Shown here in pieces: positions 1-6,951 of a stretch of DNA of 8,480 nucleotides (position 1 is the stretch's first letter; each line of letters starts with the position of its first letter). Origin of the DNA: SAR202 cluster bacterium (lineage in GTDB: Bacteria > Chloroflexota > Dehalococcoidia > Lucifugimonadales > JASMAO01). The position numbers and the translations under genes are program-made. The notes under the pieces were generated by a model that saw only the letters and a program-made list of their open reading frames with translations, made no database searches and had not been told where the DNA came from. The DNA lies in the NCBI GenBank assembly GCA_030754315.1, contig JASMAO010000030.1, positions 1 to 8,480 on the forward strand, written 5' to 3'.

Positions 1-2
1 AA

Positions 3-593
3 GAGCTAGGATTCCGTTCCTTGTACTTCTCGACCGGAGGCTTTTTCCACGTTGACTTTAATATGGAGGTCAACGACCCAAGCCTGGACCCACTCTGGGA
101 TTTGGTTCAAGATCTTGGCATCAGCATCCATTGGTATGCAGCCAAGCTAAGGCTGCCTTCCACCAAGGACTATCTCGAGGAACTCAGTCAGTTCATCATC
201 TGGGCCGAAGCTCACCCTGATATCCCATCAGTACTCACCCACGGACTTAATAACATCCACTATGACAAGGGAAATTTCAATCGATTCTCCGTGCCAGACG
301 AACTATTCACTCTGCTAAAATTCCCTAACTGGCATATGGAGTTAATGCTCCATTTAATGGCAGGGGACGTCGAATTCCCTCCATACGAACCAGGTTTGCT
401 GAAAGTGATCGGAAACCTGGTTGACGAAGTAGGGGCTGACAGCCTGGTATGGGGCTCAGACATGCCCGCCTGTGAGAGGACAGTCACTTACAAGCAATCA
501 ATGATCCTGTTCCAAACCCAATGCGATTTCTTGACCGATGAACAAAGAGATTTGATCATGGGTGGGAACCTATCAAGGCTTTATCCAATTTAA
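3..593 (+). CDS. Amidohydrolase-2 family metal-dependent hydrolase, C-terminal part (5' end outside window)
   Basis: The frame is open to the left edge, so this is the C-terminal ~197 residues of a longer protein; the TTG at 21 is internal, not a start. The fragment resembles the second half of the ACMSD/amidohydrolase-related TIM barrel. Numbering from the Leu at 21, His37 (in SIHW) sits where the strand-5 metal His is expected, His74 (in LTHG) where the strand-6 His is expected, and Asp147 (in WGSDMP) where the strand-8 catalytic or metal Asp is expected. The C-terminal GGNLSRLYP matches the usual GGNAARL ending of the family. Members hydrolyse or decarboxylate small organic acids, lactones and related substrates in the cytoplasm; the substrate cannot be read from this fragment. 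The N-terminal HxH motif, if present, lies outside the window. It converges with the Nudix gene across 93 bases in which I see no strong terminator. Family is fairly sure; specific function unknown. Confidence 0.85.
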   Translation, partial: ELGFRSLYFSTGGFFHVDFNMEVNDPSLDPLWDLVQDLGISIHWYAAKLRLPSTKDYLEELSQFIIWAEAHPDIPSVLTHGLNNIHYDKGNFNRFSVPDELFTLLKFPNWHMELMLHLMAGDVEFPPYEPGLLKVIGNLVDEVGADSLVWGSDMPACERTVTYKQSMILFQTQCDFLTDEQRDLIMGGNLSRLYPI

Positions 594-686
594 GGGCGCA
601 TGCTTCTGTCTCAGGCGTAAACCACAATATATTTAAAGTAGCGCTCTAATCAATTAGGCCAGGCAAAATACGTGACGAATAAGATG

Positions 687-1484
687 TCAGTAACCGCACG
701 GGGTATGATTAGGCTTTGTGCACTGGTGTGGCAGAAAAATCTCGTGCTTTTCACTGTCGTCCAATCCATGTACTCGGGTATGCTTCAAACCCTGACTGTT
801 TAATGCAGCCTGCACGATCCTCTTGTTAAATACGCTCACTTGTAAAGAGTTTAGGTAATCGAGCACTGGCATCCACATACATTCCTCAATCTCTTCTGGT
901 TGGATCGTGATATTAGTCGTAATGGGAATCAGTCGACAGACAACATATATATCTGACTTACCGTAACGGTAACCATGCATATTCCGCATAGCAACTACAG
1001 CATCAAAACGAGTCTGCACTCCTGTTTCCTCTCTTACCTCTCTTACAACAGCCTCCGAAAGATGCTCACCAGCGTAAAGAGCCCCTCCAGGAAGTTTATA
1101 GGACGGTTGGTCCATATTGCGCCTGTGCCTCTCGCTTACCACAAGCAAATCATTATTGGTATTGAGTACAACACCTCCTGCTCCTATGTAATGAGAGGCA
1201 AACTGCGGTACCAACGCATCATGATCCAATCGCTTGGTTAACAACAGGTAATCTTCACCCGCATGATGATATGAAAAATCGCTGCCGACTGCTATAGGAA
1301 CAAGATCAGCCTTAGAAATTGGGATGTTGAGCCAAACGACTTTAAGACCACCCTTACGCCATGTATCTATAGAGAGGGATAGCCTAAGCCGAAACTCTTC
1401 ACGATCCTCGGGTAAGCTATCACTCATAATGTGAACGCCACCAAAGGGATTGCATGTGGATTCTAACGGTTTCTGTAATACCAT
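687..1484 (-). CDS. Nudix hydrolase, NUDT6-like two-domain form
   Basis: The 265-residue product contains a complete Nudix box (GX5EX7REUXEEXGU) from Gly134 to Val156, with GALYAGE then REVREETGV, so the Mg-binding glutamates are intact. The preceding region, roughly residues 30-100, resembles the N-terminal domain of NUDT6-type proteins: a WLNIP motif near 51-55, SYHHAG near 71-76 and a Tyr-Ile-Gly-Ala-Gly-Gly entry into the Nudix fold. Nudix enzymes cleave nucleoside diphosphates linked to another group; the substrate of this subgroup is poorly defined. About 40 residues after the fold (from ~226) are polar and carry no motif I recognise. The ATG at 1484 lacks a Shine-Dalgarno sequence, and a TATAAT sits 6 bases upstream of it. 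Met20 (ATG at 1427-1425) has GGTGG ten bases upstream and keeps all conserved sequence, so it may be the true start. The gene diverges from the class III aminotransferase. Confidence 0.88.
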   Translation of the reverse strand: MVLQKPLESTCNPFGGVHIMSDSLPEDREEFRLRLSLSIDTWRKGGLKVVWLNIPISKADLVPIAVGSDFSYHHAGEDYLLLTKRLDHDALVPQFASHYIGAGGVVLNTNNDLLVVSERHRRNMDQPSYKLPGGALYAGEHLSEAVVREVREETGVQTRFDAVVAMRNMHGYRYGKSDIYVVCRLIPITTNITIQPEEIEECMWMPVLDYLNSLQVSVFNKRIVQAALNSQGLKHTRVHGLDDSEKHEIFLPHQCTKPNHTPCGY

Positions 1485-1490
1485 ATCGTA

Positions 1491-1496
1491 ATTATA
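1491..1496 (-). promoter_or_regulatory. Candidate -10 promoter element for the Nudix gene
   Basis: Read on the minus strand this is a perfect TATAAT. It ends 6 bases before the ATG at 1484, which would place transcription initiation at or next to that ATG. The hexamer at -35 spacing (TTCCTG on the minus strand, 17-base spacer) matches the consensus poorly, so this is a candidate only. Confidence 0.3.
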
Positions 1497-1608
1497 CTGA
1501 CACTAATCATATCCAGGAAATATTAGGCCAGTTCTATTGGCAGATCCGCAACCTCAACAGCCACACATAAAGCTCTTAGTGTAAAATCTCCGGTACATAG
1601 ATGCGGCC

Positions 1609-1614
1609 AGGAGG
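1609..1614 (+). promoter_or_regulatory. Ribosome binding site of the class III aminotransferase
   Basis: A full AGGAGG lies 6 bases before the ATG at 1621. It is the clearest Shine-Dalgarno in the window and fixes the start of the gene downstream. Confidence 0.8.
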
Positions 1615-1620
1615 TTAAAG

Positions 1621-2940
1621 ATGGTGACGATTGTTGAGCGTTACATGCAGAAGTTCAAGAAATCCGCACAGTTGTATCGACAAGGCGAAGACACCATCCC
1701 TGGAGGTGGCCACCAATCTCGCGTTGTTCATCCGTTTCCACACTACGTCAACGAAGCCCGTGGTGCGCTAAAATGGGACGTCGACGGTAACGAGCTAGTG
1801 GACTACAACATGGGCTTTGGAGCCCTCCTGATTGGTCACGCCCATCCAGTAATGGTTGAAGCAGTCAGTAAGCAATTGGCCAAAGGTTCACACATGGGCA
1901 CACCATCAGAACTGGAACTCAGATGGGCAGAACTGATTAAGGATGCAATGCCAACAGCGGAGCGAGTGCGCTTCACTTCCTCGGGCACTGAATCCACTTA
2001 CTTAGCTATCAAATTGGCACGGGCATATACAGGCAAAAAGATGCTTATTAAGTTCCATGAGCATTACCACGGGTGGCACGATTACGTCTCTAAAAGCTCA
2101 GGATTGAATACCCAGATAGGCATTCCTGATGAGACTCTCTCAACCGTTATAGTCGCCCAGCCTGACGTCGCAGAAGTCGAACAGATTTTAGAAAATCGAG
2201 ATGACATAGCTGCCGTGATCTTTGAGGCAACGGGTGCCCATTGGGGCCAATTCCCTCTACCCAACCCCAAGTTCGTACATGACATTCGTGCGCTTACCGC
2301 AAAACATGGCGTGGTGATGATCATGGACGAGGTAATATGTGGGTTCCGAATATCTCGCGGTGGCGCTCAGAGTAGATTCGACGTGAAACCCGACCTCACC
2401 ACTATGGCCAAAATCGTCGCGGGCGGACTCCCAGGAGGCGCCGTTGCCGGAAGAGGAGATATACTTGACTCGATCAGTTCACCTGACGAAACTACCCGTA
2501 TACCGCATCCCGGCACATTCAATGGCAACCCAATTTCCGCGGCCGCAGGAATCGCTGTCCTGGAACTAATCGCCACCGAACCTATTAACGAACGTGCCGA
2601 CACCATGGCTGATCTGCTCAAGCAATCTCTTCGCGACTCACTCACAAAGCTGGAGGTTACGGGTCATGTGTATGGAATATCCTCAATTGTCAACCTTGCC
2701 TTGGGTGCGGAGTGCAGCTGTTCGGGAGAAATCTGTACGCTACCCCACCCAGAGCTAGCTGCTTCGATGCACGGTGATAAGACCACATTAATTAAACTCG
2801 CTATGTTAAATGAGGGAGTTGACACAATGGGAGGCATAGGATTCATGCTTTCCTCAGCCCACACGGAAAACGAAGTGGGCCGCACTGTCGAGGCCTTCGA
2901 GCGTTCCCTAACAGCCCTTCGAAATGACGGCATCCTCTGA
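1621..2940 (+). CDS. Class III PLP-dependent aminotransferase, glutamate-1-semialdehyde aminomutase-like
   Basis: The 439-residue protein is full length for the family and starts at an ATG with an ideal ribosome binding site. Fold-type I landmarks are in order: DVDGNELVDY near 53-62, GHAHP near 72-76, the phosphate-binding SSGTES at 120-125, HYHGWHD near 148-154, the cofactor-ring Asp in MDEV (Asp236), the Schiff-base Lys264 in TMAKIVAGG, and the partner-subunit loop HPGTFNGNP (Thr299). These match HemL-type enzymes, which move an amino group within or between substrates using PLP. Many HemL-like paralogues are not heme enzymes, and no other tetrapyrrole gene is visible, so I do not assign hemL. 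A Cys-rich stretch (Cys365, Cys367, Cys372, followed by His376) occurs in the C-terminal domain and is not part of the general family signature. The gene diverges from the Nudix gene and converges with the alpha/beta hydrolase. Catalytic competence is likely; the substrate is unknown. Confidence 0.9.
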   Translation: MVTIVERYMQKFKKSAQLYRQGEDTIPGGGHQSRVVHPFPHYVNEARGALKWDVDGNELVDYNMGFGALLIGHAHPVMVEAVSKQLAKGSHMGTPSELELRWAELIKDAMPTAERVRFTSSGTESTYLAIKLARAYTGKKMLIKFHEHYHGWHDYVSKSSGLNTQIGIPDETLSTVIVAQPDVAEVEQILENRDDIAAVIFEATGAHWGQFPLPNPKFVHDIRALTAKHGVVMIMDEVICGFRISRGGAQSRFDVKPDLTTMAKIVAGGLPGGAVAGRGDILDSISSPDETTRIPHPGTFNGNPISAAAGIAVLELIATEPINERADTMADLLKQSLRDSLTKLEVTGHVYGISSIVNLALGAECSCSGEICTLPHPELAASMHGDKTTLIKLAMLNEGVDTMGGIGFMLSSAHTENEVGRTVEAFERSLTALRNDGIL

Positions 2941-3136
2941 AGAGAGCATCATACAACACCGCATGAACAGGGGGAATACCGTCACTAACCCCACACCTGA
3001 TCTTAGTGAACCTAAAAGCCACATCACATTAATAGGCTCTAATTTCACCCCTGCTACAGTCACAGAATACTGCCCTTAGATTCGCTCCACTCCAATAGCC
3101 CTAAAAAATATTCCGTATTCGCATCCAAGTATCAAA

Positions 3137-4057
3137 TTAAAATAAATCATTGAAAAACGGTTCGACCACAGACTGAAACTCTGCTGGGTTGTCACCGACC
3201 ACTAGATGACCAGCGTTTTCTACAGTCGCAACCCGGCAGTCTGCCATTCTACGCCCCATCTCTTCGGCAACGCTTGCGGATACTACATTGCTGCTACCAC
3301 CTCTTACCACCAAAGTAGGGCACTGAATTTTTTCGACTGCCTGCCAAAGCCTGTCCGGGAGACCAGGTTCTTGCCAATAGTTAAATCCAGACGATCTCAT
3401 CTTCACATCATACTTCCAAGTCCACTTACCGTTTTGGAGCTTCTTAACATTATGGATCAAGCTACTTCTAACCTGATCAGTCGATCGCCTGTTGTTGTAC
3501 GTACATACCCGATCAACAAAATCTTCCAATGAGCACAGCATATCCACCTGTTCTGCGAAGCGTCGTACACGTGCAGACCCTACAATGAGATGCTCGGGAG
3601 CAGCGTCGACAATAACCAATCCTTTCACAAGTTCCGGACATTCAGAGGCATGGAGGAGAGCAATTCTACCTCCAAGCGAATTACCCATGAGAGCAAACGT
3701 GCGTATGCCAAGTGTTTCCACAACACAATGGAGGTCCTCGAGGATAGCATTGTATGAGTAGTCAGCATCCGATGCCCATTGGCTATCACCGTGACCTCGT
3801 AAGTCAAGAGCCAGAACCCGAAATCGATCACACAAACCCAACGAAGTAAAATCCCACGAATGGCAAGTCTGTGCAAACCCGTGCAACAGCACGACTGTTG
3901 GATTGTCACTGTCTCCCCAATCAACGTAATGGTGCCGCAACCCATTGGACATGATAAATCCATCGCGAGGCAATGCTTCATCGGTAAATTTGACGCCATT
4001 CAGTCTCGCCGCATCATGCAATGACAAAAAATTCGGTCCCGCCGGTTCCGTTTCCAA
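3137..4057 (-). CDS. Alpha/beta hydrolase-fold protein with Asn at the usual catalytic-acid position
   Basis: The 306-residue protein has the oxyanion-hole HGF at 59-61, DLRGHGDS near 85-92, the nucleophile elbow GNSLGG with Ser127, and the catalytic His284 in NAGH. The post-strand-7 position that normally carries the catalytic Asp (RGG-x-S-D-V-x-S in relatives) reads RGGSSNVVS, with Asn257 encoded by AAT. Asp151 in VIVDAAPE follows strand 6, where some relatives (LinB- and DhaA-type dehalogenases) place their acid, so the triad may be rewired rather than lost. The fold covers esterases, lactonases, C-C hydrolases and dehalogenases; the Ser nucleophile argues against a dehalogenase. The start shown is a TTG behind a G-rich stretch. 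Met36, just before the conserved NGLRHHYVDWG segment, is a credible alternative. No partner gene shares its strand closely: the upstream gap is 271 bases. Fold is certain, substrate unknown. Confidence 0.88.
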   Translation of the reverse strand: METEPAGPNFLSLHDAARLNGVKFTDEALPRDGFIMSNGLRHHYVDWGDSDNPTVVLLHGFAQTCHSWDFTSLGLCDRFRVLALDLRGHGDSQWASDADYSYNAILEDLHCVVETLGIRTFALMGNSLGGRIALLHASECPELVKGLVIVDAAPEHLIVGSARVRRFAEQVDMLCSLEDFVDRVCTYNNRRSTDQVRSSLIHNVKKLQNGKWTWKYDVKMRSSGFNYWQEPGLPDRLWQAVEKIQCPTLVVRGGSSNVVSASVAEEMGRRMADCRVATVENAGHLVVGDNPAEFQSVVEPFFNDLF

Positions 4058-4307
4058 ACCATCCCCCAGCCTAATAAAGCATACTTCAAAATCCCTCTAT
4101 CTTTGACCTGTCACCTACAGAATATTCACGCCAAAACTGACAGTGAGGCAATCGAATCAGTCCTTCAAAAGTTGGCTTTCACGAAAGTTGCTCACCTTAA
4201 GAACCAACCACATTTTCTCACAGCCCTCATTACCACACTCGACACAACATCACCTAAGGGGTCGTTCAATATTCTTATGAGAATTTTCGTCCTGAATTCT
4301 AACTCCT
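4058..4307. other. Intergenic region upstream of the alpha/beta hydrolase
   Basis: I see no convincing gene in this stretch. It contains a 12-base near-palindrome (CTTTC-AC-GAAAG, 4176-4187) overlapping a 7-base direct repeat AAAGTTG (4168-4174 and 4184-4190). It also holds a pair of mutually exclusive AT-rich stems: ATTCT/AGAAT at 4271-4284 and AGAATT/AATTCT at 4280-4300. It must include the promoter of the minus-strand hydrolase, unless that gene is read through from the amidase, but I could not pick out a clear -35/-10 pair. Confidence 0.4.
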
Positions 4308-4328
4308 AAAAAAATCTAAGAAACTTAG
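4308..4328 (-). terminator. Short intrinsic terminator after the amidase
   Basis: On the minus strand the amidase stop TAA is followed at once by CTAAG, a TTT loop, CTTAG, one A and then seven T. Position and T-run fit a rho-independent terminator. The stem is only 5 base pairs with modest GC, so termination would be leaky. Confidence 0.45.
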
Positions 4329-5732
4329 TTATATCTGCGGTCGAATCATGTGCCAATCAGTCGCCTGTTCATAGGCATGAGCCGCCCTAAAAACAGTAGC
4401 CTCATCAAATAAACGTCCAGTCAACTGAAGGCCTATGGGCAATCCCATTCTGGTAAACCCACACGGGACTGAGATCGCCGGAGAACCAGTTAGATTGAAC
4501 GGTCGCGTATTTCGGGACAGCAGGTTGTACCCAGATTCTCCTGTTTCTCCAAACAAATCCATTGCATGTCCAATACGGACTGCCGGTATTGGAGTCGTAG
4601 GCGTTAGTACCAGATCAACCTGCTCGAATATCTCAGCAACTTGATTATTGAACAACGTCCGGGCACGCTGCGCTCTGACATAATCAGGGGCCGTTATCAT
4701 AAGACCGGATAACAGCCTAGTTCTAACATATGGATCCATTAAATCTACGTTATTCCTAAGATTCTCTAAATGAACCTCTGCCCCTTCCGATGCTAAGATT
4801 GTCAATCCAAAAGCGCACTCAGGCATCATTGGAACCGATACGTCCGTTAATACAGCTCCTAAACCTTCCAAAATCGTTGTTGCTACCTCAACTGCATCCA
4901 TAACTTCAGGATCGCCTACTTCAAAAAAATAGTCTCTATGTATTCCTATCCTGAGTCCTTTAATCTCTAATCCTATCTGGGAAGTGAAGTCTTGATCGAG
5001 ACAGTTGACTGAAGAATTATCACGGTGATCGTACCCAGAGATAGCGTTTAGCACGAGCGCGGTGTCTTCCACGGTTCGAGCCATAGGCCCTACCGTATCG
5101 AAACTCCAACTAAGAGGATAAACTCCGTACCGACTTACCCTGCCAAAAGTAGGCTTGAGTCCCACAATTCCGCAAAGAGAAGCAGGAATTCGAATTGAAC
5201 CGCCCGTGTCTGATCCCAATGCTGCCATACATTGACCTGACGCGACGGACGAGCCTGATCCGCCACTAGATCCACCCGTTATGCAATCAATATCCCAAGG
5301 GTTATGGGCCGGCCCATAGTGCGGATTCTCACTTGTTACTCCAAGGGCAAACTCGTGCATCTGCAATTTCCCGATGAGAATCGCACCAGCTTTGTTAAAT
5401 TTTTCTGTGACCGCGGCATCATAATCGGGTACAAAGTCAGCTGTGATTTTAGAACCGATGGTGGTCCGTACGTTCTTAGTGTAATACAAGTCTTTAAGTC
5501 CAACTGGTATGCCATGCAAGACGCCTTCGTGTTTGCCGGAGCGAATCTGGCTGGACGCATTTCTCGCCTGCATCAGCGATTCATCCGAAAGAAGCGTGAT
5601 GAATGAGTTTAGAAGCCCATCTGTCTCACGAATTCGAGCCAAATGTGCTTCTACAAGCTCAGTAGAAGAAAGCTGCTCACTCTCGATAAGACGGGATGCT
5701 TCGGCGAGGCTGAGATAGTGAAGACCGTTCAC
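4329..5732 (-). CDS. Amidase-signature family amidohydrolase (GatA-like)
   Basis: The 467-residue protein is a full-length amidase-signature enzyme. The Ser-cisSer-Lys triad is complete: Lys80 in GIPVGLKDL, Ser155 in the GGSSGGS segment, and nucleophile Ser179 in GSDTGGSIRIPAS. The spacing is the same as in GatA of Staphylococcus (79/154/178). It hydrolyses C-N amide bonds, releasing ammonia or an amine. True GatA works with GatB and GatC on Glu-tRNA(Gln) or Asp-tRNA(Asn); neither is in view, and the segment after GRVSRYG reads VYPLSWSFDTVGP rather than the LVAFASSLDQ type usual in GatA, so a free-standing amidase is more likely. The start is a GTG: an in-frame stop lies five codons upstream and the conserved LSLAEA begins at residue 7, so no other start fits well. 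No strong Shine-Dalgarno is visible. It follows ispG by 54 bases on the same strand and may be the last gene of that unit. Confidence 0.9.
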   Translation of the reverse strand: MNGLHYLSLAEASRLIESEQLSSTELVEAHLARIRETDGLLNSFITLLSDESLMQARNASSQIRSGKHEGVLHGIPVGLKDLYYTKNVRTTIGSKITADFVPDYDAAVTEKFNKAGAILIGKLQMHEFALGVTSENPHYGPAHNPWDIDCITGGSSGGSGSSVASGQCMAALGSDTGGSIRIPASLCGIVGLKPTFGRVSRYGVYPLSWSFDTVGPMARTVEDTALVLNAISGYDHRDNSSVNCLDQDFTSQIGLEIKGLRIGIHRDYFFEVGDPEVMDAVEVATTILEGLGAVLTDVSVPMMPECAFGLTILASEGAEVHLENLRNNVDLMDPYVRTRLLSGLMITAPDYVRAQRARTLFNNQVAEIFEQVDLVLTPTTPIPAVRIGHAMDLFGETGESGYNLLSRNTRPFNLTGSPAISVPCGFTRMGLPIGLQLTGRLFDEATVFRAAHAYEQATDWHMIRPQI

Positions 5733-5786
5733 ACAATCACTCTGTCATTGAGTAGTATATAGACTGAAGTTTAGACAACCCAGTAG

Positions 5787-6923
5787 TCACGCCGACAGAA
5801 GATCGGACTCTGCACGACGTACTTCCTCCATCAACGCTGTTATCATTTCATCCTCTGGCACAATGCGTACCTTCTTGCCCTTACGGAAAATAATCGCTCT
5901 GCCCGCACCAGCGGCAATTCCTACATCAGCGTCTTTGGCTTCTCCAGGACCGTTAACCTCACATCCCATAACGGCCACTTTAATCGGTGTCTTAACCTTC
6001 TTAATAAGGTCGTCCACGGTACTCGAAAGCTTAAGTACATCCACGTCTGCTCTACCACAACTCGGGCAGGCAACCAAGACAGCCCCTTCCTTGCGCAATT
6101 CGAGTGCTTTCAGTATTTCCAACCCTACGTAGACTTCTTCACAGGGGTCATCACTCAAAGAAACCCTGACCGTGTCACCAATCCCTTGATAAAGAAGCAT
6201 GCCAAGACCTATAGCACTCCGGATGCTGCCTGATTTGATAGTCCCTGCCTCAGTAATACCGAGATGGAATGGATAAGGTACGAGCTCCGCCATACGGCGA
6301 TATGCTTCCACCGTCGTGTCTATATCAAACGCCTTAAGTGATATCTTGATTAAATCGAAATCAAGATCTTCAAGAATACCAATTTCCCACAAGCCTGTCT
6401 GAACCATGTGGTCCACAATAGAATATTGACCTGCTTCAGCACTCCCCTTTGGAAGCAGGTTAACCCCATCGTTGTGCCGAGAAAGACCGCGGGTAGCACC
6501 TATACCACCTACAGGTGGAAGACTGCCAAAGTTCACACCTATGCGTATCGGCACTGATCTTGCTTTAGCCTCCCTCACTATTTCTTCAACTTTGCCTCGG
6601 TCCCGAATATTGCCGGGATTTAGCCTCAAACAATCAACACCGCTTCTCAACGATTCCAGAGCAAGGTGGTGGTGGAAATGGATATCCGCAACAAGGGGAA
6701 TGGTTATTTGGTTCTTTATCTCAGCAAGCGCCTCAGCCGCTTCCATGTCAGGCACCGCGCAGCGAACGATCTCACAGCCTGCCTCCTCCATGCGACGGAT
6801 CTGGCTCACTGTCGAGACTACGTCGCGTGTATCGGTCTTGGTCATCGATTGCACCGATATAGGTGCATCGCCTCCTATCTTGACATCACCTAATTGGATT
6901 GCTTTGGTAATTCGACGCTTCAT
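5787..6923 (-). CDS. ispG: 4-hydroxy-3-methylbut-2-enyl diphosphate synthase (IspG/GcpE)
   Basis: IspG converts 2-C-methyl-D-erythritol 2,4-cyclodiphosphate to HMBPP, the penultimate MEP step, using a [4Fe-4S] cluster and an electron donor such as flavodoxin or ferredoxin. The 378-residue protein has the N-terminal TIM-barrel motifs (SVQSMTKTDT, VADIHFHHHLAL, LRLNPGNI, HLGITEAG) and the C-terminal cluster domain. Cluster ligands are Cys286, Cys289 (CPSCGR), Cys321 (MGCEVNGPGE) and Glu328, each offset by exactly 16 from Cys270, Cys273, Cys305 and Glu312 of the Escherichia coli enzyme. That offset is largely explained by an insertion between roughly 134 and 170, after RIGVNFGSL, rich in Gly and Pro. 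The start ATG has AGGTGGG nine bases upstream. It sits 28 bases after rseP, and dxr of the same pathway lies just beyond, which supports the assignment. Confidence 0.97.
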   Translation of the reverse strand: MKRRITKAIQLGDVKIGGDAPISVQSMTKTDTRDVVSTVSQIRRMEEAGCEIVRCAVPDMEAAEALAEIKNQITIPLVADIHFHHHLALESLRSGVDCLRLNPGNIRDRGKVEEIVREAKARSVPIRIGVNFGSLPPVGGIGATRGLSRHNDGVNLLPKGSAEAGQYSIVDHMVQTGLWEIGILEDLDFDLIKISLKAFDIDTTVEAYRRMAELVPYPFHLGITEAGTIKSGSIRSAIGLGMLLYQGIGDTVRVSLSDDPCEEVYVGLEILKALELRKEGAVLVACPSCGRADVDVLKLSSTVDDLIKKVKTPIKVAVMGCEVNGPGEAKDADVGIAAGAGRAIIFRKGKKVRIVPEDEMITALMEEVRRAESDLLSA

Positions 6924-6932
6924 TTTGTGTAT

Positions 6933-6939
6933 CCCACCT
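6933..6939 (-). promoter_or_regulatory. Ribosome binding site of ispG
   Basis: AGGTGGG on the minus strand lies 9 bases before the ispG ATG, within the 28-base gap after rseP. It shows that ispG has its own initiation signal inside the presumed operon and supports the chosen start. Confidence 0.6.
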
Positions 6940-6951
6940 GCGAGGAAAAAT

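Noticed and set aside
594..686. Possible bidirectional terminator between the convergent amidohydrolase and Nudix genes
   Set aside because: Only a 4-base stem (CTAA-TCAA-TTAG) with no adjacent T-run was found; too weak to call.
1621..2940. Assignment of the class III aminotransferase as the heme-pathway enzyme HemL
   Set aside because: The motifs are shared with many HemL-like paralogues, no tetrapyrrole gene is nearby, and the Cys-rich C-terminal segment is not a HemL hallmark.
3100..3136. Possible terminator for the alpha/beta hydrolase (AATA-CGGAA-TATT followed by T on the minus strand)
   Set aside because: The stem is 4 AT pairs and would hardly form; the T-run alone is not enough.
4103..4309. 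Plus-strand open frame of 68 codons in the intergenic region
   Set aside because: It begins with TTG, has no ribosome binding site, matches no family I recognise, and lies in a region where both neighbouring genes are on the other strand.
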